This document shows positions 52,372 through 60,652 of a stretch of DNA of 64,000 nt, in pieces; positions within the stretch are counted from its first letter, which is position 1; each line of letters opens with the position of its first letter. The stretch spans positions 1 through 64,000 of the forward strand of contig JAIXUI010000054.1 of assembly GCA_027484125.1 (NCBI GenBank). Reading direction: 5' to 3'. The notes beneath the pieces are model-generated. The model was not told the DNA's origin, ran no database searches, and saw only the letters and a program-made list of their open reading frames with translations. The translations under genes and the position numbers were made by a program. Origin of the DNA: Bacteroidota bacterium. GTDB lineage: Bacteria > Bacteroidota > Bacteroidia > UBA7662 > JAIXUI01.

Positions 52372-53490
52372 ATGAAGAAACTTCAGATGGTGGATCTGGT
52401 CACCCAATACCAGAATATGAAGCCGGAGATTGATGCAGCGATTCAGGAAGTTCTGGATACTGCGGCCTTTATAAAAGGGCCGGCTGTAAAGCGCTTTGAA
52501 GACAATCTTGCGGTTTACACAGGAGCCAAACATGTAATTGGGTGTGCCAACGGTACCGATGCACTTCAAATTGCCATGATGGCGCTTGGATTAAAGCCAG
52601 GAGATGAAGTCATTACGGCCAGTTTTACATACGTGGCTACGGCAGAGGTTATCGCCTTATTAGGCCTAAAGCCTGTTTTGGTAGATGTTCATCCAGAGCA
52701 TTTCACCATTGATCCTGAGGCCATTAAACACGCTATTACACCGAAAACCAAAGCCATTGTTCCTGTTCATTTGTTCGGACAGTGTGCAGATATGGCTCCT
52801 ATCCTTGAGATCGCAGCCGCTCACAGCTTGTATGTCATCGAAGATACAGCACAAGCTATTGGTGCAGTTTACACCTTCCCGGATGGACGAAAGGCTCAAG
52901 CCGGAACTATGGGAACCATTGGTACCACCTCTTTCTTCCCATCTAAAAACCTTGGATGCTATGGCGACGGTGGCGCCATTTTCACCAATGATGACGAGCT
53001 GGCAAAGAAACTCCGAATGGTGGCCAATCATGGTCAATCAATTCAGTATTACCACGATGAAGTAGGTGTAAACTCTCGCCTTGACACCATTCAAGCGGCC
53101 ATTCTTGATATTAAACTAAAACGTCTTGATGATTATGCTGCAGCAAGAAATGCAGCAGCAGATTTCTATGACCAAGCATTTGCCAATCATCCCAAAGTGA
53201 AAACTCCGGTTAGGGTTACATCCTCTACCCATGTTTTCCACCAATACACCTTGTTGTTGTCAGAAGGTATTGATAGAGATGCCATCAAAGCAAAACTTGC
53301 AGAGGTTGGCGTACCAAGTATGGTTTATTATCCAGTGCCTTTGCATAAGCAGAAGGCCTATCAAATGGATGGAGATTTTCCTGTAACGGAGCGTCTTTGC
53401 GCAGGTGTAATCTCTCTTCCTATGCACACGGAAATGGATGAAGAGCAGTTGGCCTACATTAGCCAACATTTTCTTCAAGTACTTGCATAA
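52372..53490 (+). CDS. wbpE: UDP-2-acetamido-hexuluronate 3-aminotransferase (WbpE)
   Basis: A 372-residue DegT/DnrJ/EryC1/StrS aminotransferase. The start KKLQMVDLVTQY, the ASFTYVATAEVI and DTAQAIGA segments, and the PLP lysine K192 in FFPSKNLGCYGDGGA match WbpE/WlbC, which aminates C3 in the ManNAc3NAcA route. An in-frame TTG at 52336 extends the frame by 12 residues, but the ATG at 52372 is right at the family N-terminus and was chosen. The initiating transferase gene follows 3 bases later. Confidence 0.92.
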   Translation: MKKLQMVDLVTQYQNMKPEIDAAIQEVLDTAAFIKGPAVKRFEDNLAVYTGAKHVIGCANGTDALQIAMMALGLKPGDEVITASFTYVATAEVIALLGLKPVLVDVHPEHFTIDPEAIKHAITPKTKAIVPVHLFGQCADMAPILEIAAAHSLYVIEDTAQAIGAVYTFPDGRKAQAGTMGTIGTTSFFPSKNLGCYGDGGAIFTNDDELAKKLRMVANHGQSIQYYHDEVGVNSRLDTIQAAILDIKLKRLDDYAAARNAAADFYDQAFANHPKVKTPVRVTSSTHVFHQYTLLLSEGIDRDAIKAKLAEVGVPSMVYYPVPLHKQKAYQMDGDFPVTERLCAGVISLPMHTEMDEEQLAYISQHFLQVLA

Positions 53491-53493
53491 AGC

Positions 53494-54162
53494 ATGATTT
53501 ACCAGCGCCTCGTAAAAGAGTTGTTGGACCGAGTCATAGCATCAGGTTTACTCCTGCTTTTAAGCCCGGTTATCGTATTGGTAACCGGGCTTATTTGGGT
53601 TAAAACGGCCAAGAACCCCATTTTCACTCAATCGAGGCCAGGCTATCGGGAGCGAATCTTCACATTGTATAAGCTTAAGACCATGACAGATGAGTGTGAC
53701 GAGCATGGCCAATTACTTCCTGATAATCAGCGTACTACAACCATTGGAGACTGGATTAGAAAATATTCATTAGATGAGCTTCCTCAACTTTGGAATGTGG
53801 TAAAAGGAGACATGAGCTTAGTTGGACCTAGGCCACTACTTGTTCAATATCTTCCACTTTACAACGATTATCAAAGAAAACGCCATCTGGTAAAACCCGG
53901 GATAACCGGACTAGCCCAAGTAAATGGAAGAAACAAGCTGAGTTGGGAAGAGAAGTTCGAATTTGATGTGTACTATGTGGAGCATATCAGTGCTTGGCTT
54001 GATTTAAAGATTGTTCTGCTCACTTTTCAAAGTGTATGGCTGAAAAAAGGTGTTAATTACAACGAGGACACAACCTCAACGTATTTCATGGGTAACCCTT
54101 CGGAGTCAGATAAAGCGCTTATGAAGCAACCAAGGGATATAAAAGGTGAGGCGTCAACTTAA
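53494..54162 (+). CDS. Small initiating phosphoglycosyltransferase (PglC-like), module 1
   Basis: A 222-residue monotopic PGT transferring a sugar phosphate from UDP-sugar to undecaprenyl phosphate. Features: re-entrant membrane helix (about 8-40, LLLLSPVIVLVTGLIW), FTQSRPGYRERIFTLYKLKTM, the catalytic DELPQLWNVVKGDMSLVGPRPL and the GITGLAQVNGRN end. Lacking the WbaP/WcaJ N-terminal membrane domain, it belongs to the short PglC type. A perfect 12-base inverted repeat (53561-53572 with 53582-53593) lies in the membrane-helix codons. It ends the first module; a 77-base gap follows. Confidence 0.92.
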   Translation: MIYQRLVKELLDRVIASGLLLLLSPVIVLVTGLIWVKTAKNPIFTQSRPGYRERIFTLYKLKTMTDECDEHGQLLPDNQRTTTIGDWIRKYSLDELPQLWNVVKGDMSLVGPRPLLVQYLPLYNDYQRKRHLVKPGITGLAQVNGRNKLSWEEKFEFDVYYVEHISAWLDLKIVLLTFQSVWLKKGVNYNEDTTSTYFMGNPSESDKALMKQPRDIKGEAST

Positions 54163-54239
54163 AAACAGGAAAGAATTAATCGGGTTGGCTTGCTTAATAT
54201 TGCAGGCTGAAAGTTGATTTAGCCAAGAACTTTACATAG

Positions 54240-55349
54240 ATGATATATCTGTCGCCACCGCATTTAGGGGAAAAAGAAGCTCAACTGGTGCAGGAAGCCT
54301 TACTTTCCAATTGGATTGCACCACAGGGCCCTCACTTAGATCGGTTTGAGCAGGATTTGGCGGCAAAACTCCAAGCGCCTTATGTGGTTGGAGTTTCATC
54401 AGGAACTGCTGCCATACACCTAGGATTACGCGCCTTAGGGGTTGGCCCTGGAGATGAAGTAATTACTCCTTCCTTTTCATTTATTGCCTCCGCTTCACCC
54501 ATAACATTTTTAGGAGCAAAACCAGTATTTGTAGATAGCGAACCCGGCACTTGGAACATGGATCCTGAGCTGTTGGAACAAGCTTTAAAGAATCGCAGAG
54601 CAACAGGAAAAAAGGTGAAGGCCATAGTGATGGTTCACGCCTACGGAATGCCAGCCATGACGGATGAAATTCTTTCTTTGGCCAAAACGTATGAAGTACC
54701 AGTGCTAGAAGATGCTGCAGATGCGCTTGGGGCTACCCTTCAAGGAAAGCAAGTGGGTACATTTGGAGATATTGGAGTCCTTTCATTTAATGGAAATAAA
54801 ATCATTACAACATCAGGAGGGGGGGCTTTATTAACCCCGCATGAGCAGCACGCCCAATTTGTTCGCTATTTGGCAACTCAAGCAAAAAGCCCTGTACCCC
54901 ATTACGAACATGCTGAAATAGGCTACAACTACCGGTTGAGCAATGTTCTTGCAGCGATAGGTATAGGGCAGATGGAAGTTTTAGAAGATAGAATAAGCCG
55001 CCGTCGGGCCATTTTTGCTGAGTATCAGCAAAGTTTGGAACCTATAAGCGCTATATCCTTTCCTCAGGAACGCTCAGGAGCGCGTTCTAACCGCTGGCTG
55101 ACCATTATTAGAATGGCTCAAGGTGGATGGGAAAGGCTACATGAGCAGTTGAAAGCTCATGCCATAGAAAGCCGCCCAGTTTGGAAGCCCTTACATCTTC
55201 AGCCGGCATTTTCGGGTGTTACGAGTTATCTGAATGGAGTTTCTGAAACCTTGTTTAGCCAATGTTTGTGCCTACCATCCGGCAGTGCGATGACAGGAGA
55301 GCAAATACAGGAAGTGGTAGAAATAATTAAAAAGCACCAAAGCCTATGA
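54240..55349 (+). CDS. DegT-family sugar aminotransferase (PglE-like)
   Basis: A 369-residue PLP enzyme with SPPHLGEKEAQLVQEAL, TPSFSFIASA, EDAADALGA and the lysine K187 in FNGNKIITTSGGGAL. The NKIITTSGGGAL pattern is typical of PglE/LegC-type 4-aminotransferases acting on UDP-4-keto-6-deoxy-GlcNAc. The matching 4,6-dehydratase (PglF) is not in the window. It overlaps the next gene by 4 bases and begins the second module after a short gap. Confidence 0.9.
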   Translation: MIYLSPPHLGEKEAQLVQEALLSNWIAPQGPHLDRFEQDLAAKLQAPYVVGVSSGTAAIHLGLRALGVGPGDEVITPSFSFIASASPITFLGAKPVFVDSEPGTWNMDPELLEQALKNRRATGKKVKAIVMVHAYGMPAMTDEILSLAKTYEVPVLEDAADALGATLQGKQVGTFGDIGVLSFNGNKIITTSGGGALLTPHEQHAQFVRYLATQAKSPVPHYEHAEIGYNYRLSNVLAAIGIGQMEVLEDRISRRRAIFAEYQQSLEPISAISFPQERSGARSNRWLTIIRMAQGGWERLHEQLKAHAIESRPVWKPLHLQPAFSGVTSYLNGVSETLFSQCLCLPSGSAMTGEQIQEVVEIIKKHQSL

Positions 55350-56353
55350 CGACTATTGCGGTTATCATGCCCGTTTTTAATGAGGAAAAAGTCATCGAAC
55401 AAGTGGTGAATTCCTTATTAAATCAGGATCAAACCGGATTTAAACTGGCTATATATCTGATAGATGGCAAGTCGGAGGATGGAACAGTTAGGATTATCGA
55501 GCGAATCCAACAAACCCATTCAGAGGTTCACCTTTTAATCAATGAAAAGAGGAAAACACCGTTTGCATTTAATTTAGGTTTACAAGCTACCGATGCCACT
55601 TACGTGGCAATGTTGGGAGCACATACCGTTTATGATCAAAACTATCTCCGCGTTTGTTTGGAGGAATTGATAAAAACCAATTCTGCCGGATGTAGTGGGG
55701 TAATTCGCCCACAGACGCAATTTAGAGACGACGAAGCCCGACTTTGTTATTGGGTAAATACCTCAGTATTCGGAGTGTCTGGAAGTTCATTCAGAACAAT
55801 GCAAGAGGGATATGCTGATTCAATACCCTACGCAGTTTTTAAACGAGATGCCTTACTTCAAGTAGGAGGGTACAACGAAACGCTGATAAGAAATCAGGAT
55901 AATGATATGAACCAGCGCCTGATAGATGCCGGACATAAGTTGTATTTAACAGGAAAAACGGCGTTTATCTATCAAGGAAAGAGCACTATCGGTGGGTTAA
56001 TGCAATATGCATTTACCAATGGAAAATGGAATGCCTATTCGTTCCGGTATTTCCCAAAGAGTATGAGAATCCATCATTTGATACCTTTTTTCTTTTTCCT
56101 TTATGTATGCATACTGCCAATTGTAGGGATTGCAGGTTGGATAGAACTTCTTCCTAATTGGTTAGTTTGGCTAGTGTTTTCGGGTATTTTCTTTTACTTG
56201 ATACTTTCCATGTTGGAGTCATTGCGCATTGTTTCCAGAGAGAAGCAGTGGATAGGACTTCGATGTTTTTACTTGTTTCCACGTTTTCATTTTTCTTACG
56301 GTAGAGGCACCTTTACCGGATTTTTAACCCCTAAAGACCAATTTCAATCATGA
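55346..56353 (+). CDS. Glycosyltransferase family 2 (ExoA-like)
   Basis: A 335-residue GT-A transferase. The N-terminal domain has VIMPVFNEEKVIEQVV, a Rossmann-like LIDGKSEDGTVRII, and the DxD-like region around LGAHTVYD; IRNQDNDMNQRLIDAGHKL is the acceptor loop. Two or three transmembrane helices lie at the C-terminus (about 245-295: FFFFLYVCILPIVGIAGW and LVWLVFSGIFFYLILSML), so it is membrane-associated. It is an inverting transferase with unknown donor. Confidence 0.9.
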   Translation: MTTIAVIMPVFNEEKVIEQVVNSLLNQDQTGFKLAIYLIDGKSEDGTVRIIERIQQTHSEVHLLINEKRKTPFAFNLGLQATDATYVAMLGAHTVYDQNYLRVCLEELIKTNSAGCSGVIRPQTQFRDDEARLCYWVNTSVFGVSGSSFRTMQEGYADSIPYAVFKRDALLQVGGYNETLIRNQDNDMNQRLIDAGHKLYLTGKTAFIYQGKSTIGGLMQYAFTNGKWNAYSFRYFPKSMRIHHLIPFFFFLYVCILPIVGIAGWIELLPNWLVWLVFSGIFFYLILSMLESLRIVSREKQWIGLRCFYLFPRFHFSYGRGTFTGFLTPKDQFQS

Positions 56354-57570
56354 TGAAAATACCTTTTTCGCCACCCTACATTGACGATGATGTAATTCAG
56401 GAAGTTACCGACTGTTTGAAATCCGGATGGATAACTTCTGGGCCGCGTGTAAAAGCGCTGGAGGAAGAAGTGATGAAGTATACCGGGGCTGAAGCGGCCA
56501 TGTGTGTAAACTCCTGGACTTCAGGAGCTGCATTGATTTTAAAGTGGTGGGGCATAGGCGAAGGCGATGAGGTTATTGTTCCAGCTTATACTTACTCCGC
56601 AACAGCGTTAACCGTTCACCACGCAGGGGCTAAGCCAGTGATGGTGGACACAGGTGTTGATTTTAATGCCACAGTGGAGAATATCAAAAACGCGATAACT
56701 CCACGCACTAAAGCCATTATGCCCGTAGATATCGCCGGCTGGCCTTGCGATTACGATGCAGTTATGGCGCTGGTAAATGACCCGGCTGTAAAAGCTATGT
56801 TTCAAGCAGGTAATGAGTTACAAGCGAAGCTTGGCAGAATTTTGGTGATTTCAGATGCAGCTCACTCAATAGGAGCTAAGTATAAAGGAAAGAGAACAGG
56901 GACTCAAGTTGATATTACTATTTTTTCCTTCCATGCTGTTAAGAACGTAACCACTTCAGAAGGAGGTGCTATTTGTCTTTGTTTGCCAGAGCCTTTCGAC
57001 AATACAGAAGTGTATCGATATCTCAAGGTTTTTGGATTGAATGGACAGACCAAAGATGCTTTTTCGAAGAGCCAAGCCGGTGGAGGTGGATGGCGCTATG
57101 ACATCATCACAGCAGGTATTAAAGTGAATATGCCTGACGTTTGTGCGGCGATAGGTTTAATACAGCTTCGTAAATACAACGATTTGCTTTTGGCAGAACG
57201 TCGTCGGGTTTTTGACACCTATGCCAAACTGTTCAGCGACAAACCATGGGCTCAACTTCCTCCTGGAGAAGATGAAAACAGAACCAGTTCGTTTCACTTA
57301 TATGCACTTAGAATAATTGGAGTTACGGAAGAACAGCGCGATCGAATGATCGAGTATGTTTCTGAAAAAGGCGTTTCCGTGAATGTGCATTTTATACCAA
57401 TGCCTATGTTGACCTTTTTCAAGGGCCAAGGCTACAACATTGCTGACTATCCGGTTGCATATGATAACTTCTCCAGAGAAATCTCCTTGCCCATTTATCC
57501 GCAACTTACCTTGGAACAGCTCCAGTACATTGCTACGGCCATAGAAGAAGCCTACCAATCGATACAGTAA
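56350..57570 (+). CDS. DegT-family sugar aminotransferase
   Basis: A 406-residue aminotransferase with PFSPPYIDDDVIQEV, VPAYTYSATALTVHHAG, DAAHSIGA and lysine K198 in FSFHAVKNVTTSEGGAI. The sequence resembles ArnB/WecE/PseC-type enzymes. It contains an insertion (about residues 135-160) relative to PglE-type enzymes, so it may use a different keto sugar. It overlaps the GT2 gene by four bases and the following PGT gene by one. Confidence 0.88.
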   Translation: MMKIPFSPPYIDDDVIQEVTDCLKSGWITSGPRVKALEEEVMKYTGAEAAMCVNSWTSGAALILKWWGIGEGDEVIVPAYTYSATALTVHHAGAKPVMVDTGVDFNATVENIKNAITPRTKAIMPVDIAGWPCDYDAVMALVNDPAVKAMFQAGNELQAKLGRILVISDAAHSIGAKYKGKRTGTQVDITIFSFHAVKNVTTSEGGAICLCLPEPFDNTEVYRYLKVFGLNGQTKDAFSKSQAGGGGWRYDIITAGIKVNMPDVCAAIGLIQLRKYNDLLLAERRRVFDTYAKLFSDKPWAQLPPGEDENRTSSFHLYALRIIGVTEEQRDRMIEYVSEKGVSVNVHFIPMPMLTFFKGQGYNIADYPVAYDNFSREISLPIYPQLTLEQLQYIATAIEEAYQSIQ

Positions 57571-58163
57571 TGATGTTAAAGCGCGTTTTTGACTGGTTGT
57601 TTTCCCTTATTTTTCTAATTGTACTGAGTCCTGTCTTTTTAATACTTGCTATTTGGATAAAGCTGGACTCTAGAGGTCCAGTTTTCTATAAGCAACAGCG
57701 AGTTGGAAAAGATGGGAAGGATTTTTGGTTGTACAAATTCAGAAGCATGAGGGTGGGATCAGATAAAAGCGGGTTGCTCACAGTTGGAGGTCGAGATCCG
57801 CGAATCACCTCTTCCGGCTATTTTATCCGCAAGTATAAGTTGGATGAGTTTCCTCAGTTAATCAATGTGTTCTTGGGTGAAATGTCGGTAGTTGGTCCAC
57901 GACCGGAAGTAAGGAAATATGTGAATCTTTACAATGCAGAACAGCTTCGTGTTTTGAGTGTAAGACCCGGAATTTCAGATTTTGCTTCCATCCGATACAG
58001 AAATGAGAACGACTTGCTGGAAAAAGCTGAAAATCCTGAGCAATTTTACATTGATGAAGTAATGCCGGAGAAGCTGCGAATTAATCTTGAGTATGTGGAG
58101 AAAGCCAATCTGGCTACCGATATACGCATCATATTCGCCACATTAGCCGCAATTTTTAAATAG
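57570..58163 (+). CDS. Small initiating phosphoglycosyltransferase (PglC-like), module 2
   Basis: A 197-residue monotopic PGT with the N-terminal re-entrant helix (about 8-32, LIFLIVLSPVFLILAIWI), GPVFYKQQRVGKDGKDFWLYKFRSM, DEFPQLINVFLGEMSVVGPRPE and a short RPGISDFASIRY end. It differs clearly from the PGT at 53.5 kb and presumably loads a different sugar, such as a 4-amino sugar from its neighbours. The upstream aminotransferase overlaps by one base. Confidence 0.92.
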   Translation: MMLKRVFDWLFSLIFLIVLSPVFLILAIWIKLDSRGPVFYKQQRVGKDGKDFWLYKFRSMRVGSDKSGLLTVGGRDPRITSSGYFIRKYKLDEFPQLINVFLGEMSVVGPRPEVRKYVNLYNAEQLRVLSVRPGISDFASIRYRNENDLLEKAENPEQFYIDEVMPEKLRINLEYVEKANLATDIRIIFATLAAIFK

Positions 58164-58212
58164 TAGAAGGAGTTGGGGCTTTTCAAGAGCCTTGAATTTT
58201 AAATTCCATGGT

Positions 58213-58845
58213 ATGGTTGAAGTATTAGCGCTCCAGAAGAAGGACCTTCCAATAGTTGTTGATGTTCACTTGAAAGCCTTCAAAGGCTATATGAATGCAG
58301 CACTCGGGAAACAATATGTATATGCGTTTCTGCAATGGTTTTTGGAAGATGCCAGAGCCTTAGCCTTTTGCGCACACCATGCGGGTCGTCCGGTAGGTTA
58401 TTTAGTAGGTGCACAGCTTGGTTACGATGCAGATTTGAACAAGAAGCTGCTGGGGTCCGGCGTTATCGCCATCCTGACACATCCTGCGATTTTCTTTCAT
58501 CCTCAATTTGTGAGAAACATTAAATCAAGGCTAAACCTGTTGTTAGGAAAGAAAAAGCCCCAAACTTCAATTCAATTTAAAGAGCCGGAAGGTGTAGGCA
58601 TCTCACTTGTTGGAATTGCTGCAGATCCACATTCTGGGATCAAAGGAGTAGGTTCTGCATTAATGAAAGCGTTTATGGCAGAAGCGAAAAAGCGGGGTTA
58701 CCGTTATACTCGCCTTTCGGTTTATGAGGAGAATAAAATTGCCAGAGGGCTCTATGAGAAATCTGGTTGGAAATGCCTGAATAAGGCTAATGGGGTGCTG
58801 TATTATTACTATTTCCTAGACGAAGGAGCAACGAATTCCAACTAG
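58213..58845 (+). CDS. GNAT-family N-acetyltransferase
   Basis: A 210-residue acetyltransferase with the acetyl-CoA motif GIAADPHSGIKGVGSALMKAF and the C-terminal RLSVYEENKIARGLYEKSGWK typical of RimI-like GNATs. The N-terminal part has VLALQKKDLPIVVDVHLKAF. I chose the ATG at 58213; a TTG at 58192 is in frame. With PglE-type aminotransferases nearby, it may acetylate a 4-amino sugar (compare WecD), although a PglD-type enzyme follows. Confidence 0.82.
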   Translation: MVEVLALQKKDLPIVVDVHLKAFKGYMNAALGKQYVYAFLQWFLEDARALAFCAHHAGRPVGYLVGAQLGYDADLNKKLLGSGVIAILTHPAIFFHPQFVRNIKSRLNLLLGKKKPQTSIQFKEPEGVGISLVGIAADPHSGIKGVGSALMKAFMAEAKKRGYRYTRLSVYEENKIARGLYEKSGWKCLNKANGVLYYYYFLDEGATNSN

Positions 58846-58857
58846 TTTTCTTCTGAA

Positions 58858-59490
58858 ATGAAACCGATAGCAATTGTAGGATATGGTGGATTAGGTCGAG
58901 AAGTGGCCTTGTTAATTCATCAAATTAATGTGATAGAGCCTCGGTGGAAACTTATTGGATATCTAGATGACAACCAATTACAAGATACAACCTCATTTAA
59001 AGTGCCTTTTTTAGGCCCAATCAATTACGCAAGTTCGCTTTCTCCTGAAGTTGCACTGGTTATTGGTGTTGGCACGCCTTCATTAAGAATCAAGTTGGCG
59101 AATCTAATTGGTGGCGCCCATGATTTTCCTAATTTAATTCATCCTAGCGCTGTTTACAGTGAGCAAAACTGGAACATTGGCGTAGGAAATATCATCACCT
59201 CTCACTGTTCCTTTACTACGGGCATCACCATTGGCAACTTTAATGTTTTCAATACTAAGATTACGATTGGTCATGATGTGGTGATAGGAAATGGCAATGT
59301 TTTTAATCCAACTACTTGCATATCCGGCCATGTAAGCATAGGTCATCGTAACCTTTTTGGTGTCAATTCTGTAGTATTACAAACAAGAAGTGTAGGGAAT
59401 GACAACCAACTAGCTGCAGGTTCAGTATTAATGAGTTCTATGCGCCATGGTGAAACTTGGCTTGGTGTTCCTGCTTTAAAAGTTGAATGA
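58858..59490 (+). CDS. PglD/NeuD-type sugar acetyltransferase
   Basis: A 210-residue two-domain protein: N-terminal Rossmann-like PglD_N domain (IAIVGYGGLGREVALL, LIGYLDDN) and C-terminal left-handed beta-helix with hexapeptide repeats (GNIITSHCSFTTGITIGNF, IGNGNVFNPTTCISGHVSIGH, HRNLFGVNSVV). PglD acetylates UDP-4-amino sugars, NeuD acetylates sialic acids. The catalytic histidine lies in the SHCSF or GHDV repeat region. It overlaps the ACP gene by 4 bases. Confidence 0.88.
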   Translation: MKPIAIVGYGGLGREVALLIHQINVIEPRWKLIGYLDDNQLQDTTSFKVPFLGPINYASSLSPEVALVIGVGTPSLRIKLANLIGGAHDFPNLIHPSAVYSEQNWNIGVGNIITSHCSFTTGITIGNFNVFNTKITIGHDVVIGNGNVFNPTTCISGHVSIGHRNLFGVNSVVLQTRSVGNDNQLAAGSVLMSSMRHGETWLGVPALKVE

Positions 59491-59702
59491 TGGAAACATT
59501 CGTTTTGAAACTATCCGAAATTGTTAATGAAGATATTTCCTATTTAGCGGAAGATAGGCTTCTGGCTGAAATTCCCATGTGGGACTCCATGTCGATGCTT
59601 GTGTTTGTAGCATTAGCGGATCAAGAGTATGGTAAAAAGCTTAAATCTTCTCAAGTAAAATCAGCCCAAACCGTAGGGGATTTATACGACTTGCTTACAT
59701 GA
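59487..59702 (+). CDS. Dedicated acyl carrier protein
   Basis: A 71-residue acidic helical protein with the phosphopantetheine-attachment motif MWDSMSML, S34 being the probable attachment serine in place of the usual DSL context. Length and helix pattern fit an ACP. The overlap with the KAS III gene (4 bases) and with PglD (4 bases) indicates it serves this locus and not general fatty-acid synthesis. Confidence 0.85.
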   Translation: MMETFVLKLSEIVNEDISYLAEDRLLAEIPMWDSMSMLVFVALADQEYGKKLKSSQVKSAQTVGDLYDLLT

Positions 59703-60652
59703 AAGTAACGATTAACAAGATAAAAATTAGTGGAATAAGCGCTTGTGTGCCTCGGCAACAGCGCTTTTTTTCTGATACCCCTGAAACGATGCGAATCACC
59801 CGTTCTACGGGGATACATTCGGTGCGAATAGTTGAAGCGTCTCAGGATGCGGAAACCTTGGCAGTGGCCGCCGCCGCCAACTTGTTGGAAAAATTGAACA
59901 TTAATCAAGAAGAGCTGGGCGCTCTTGTTTGGGTAAGTCAAAGCCCCAGCAAGCCAATGCCCTATGGTGCGGCAAGACTCGCTCGAGCCTTAGGTCTGTC
60001 AACCCATGCTGCGGTGTTGGATATTGCCTCTGGGTGCGCAGGTTACATACAAGGGATATTACAGGGAGCCTTGATGATACAGGCAGGAGCCGCTTCTAAA
60101 GTTCTGGTACTTGCTGCAGAGGCCAACTCCAGGATTATTCATCCTGACGACGCTTCTTTAGCCATGTTGTTTGGAGATGCCGGGACTGCCACTTTGTTAG
60201 AGCAAGGAACAGATTCAATGGGGTTTGAGATACACCATGATGGAAGCGGCGATGCCTTTCTTACTACCAATGCGCAAGGCCTTCTCACCATGGATGGCAT
60301 GGAGGTGTTTCAATTCAGTATTCAACGGGTTCCTGAACTTTTGAAATCTCTCTGTGAAACCCATGGGTTATCCATCAAGCAAGTTCCACTTTTTGCGATG
60401 CATCAAGCGAATGCATTCATCCTTCAATACATTGCCAAGAAGATGAAGCTTTCAGAAGAGCAAATGCCTTTTTTGGCAGACGGTTTTGGAAATACAGGCC
60501 CAGCATCAATTCCATTGTTGCTTTGTGTTTTGTCAGAGCAGCAACGCCTTCCCAATCAAATTGTTATGGCTGGTTTTGGAATAGGACTCCAGTGGGGTGG
60601 GGCAATAGCTTCTATGGCTGATACCCAAGTGTTGCCTGTTCAAATCATTTAG
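59699..60652 (+). CDS. 3-oxoacyl-ACP synthase III-like (FabH family)
   Basis: A 317-residue thiolase-fold synthase with a full Cys-His-Asn triad: C113 in DIASGCAGY, H235 in MHQANAF and N265 in GFGNTGPAS. The LFGDAGTATLLE segment and the GAGIG-type GFGIGLQWGGA end are FabH-like. Coupled to a dedicated ACP and sugar acetyltransferases, it probably builds a short 3-oxoacyl chain for glycan decoration. No ketoreductase or dehydratase gene follows. It is the last gene of the locus. Confidence 0.9.
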   Translation: MKVTINKIKISGISACVPRQQRFFSDTPETMRITRSTGIHSVRIVEASQDAETLAVAAAANLLEKLNINQEELGALVWVSQSPSKPMPYGAARLARALGLSTHAAVLDIASGCAGYIQGILQGALMIQAGAASKVLVLAAEANSRIIHPDDASLAMLFGDAGTATLLEQGTDSMGFEIHHDGSGDAFLTTNAQGLLTMDGMEVFQFSIQRVPELLKSLCETHGLSIKQVPLFAMHQANAFILQYIAKKMKLSEEQMPFLADGFGNTGPASIPLLLCVLSEQQRLPNQIVMAGFGIGLQWGGAIASMADTQVLPVQII

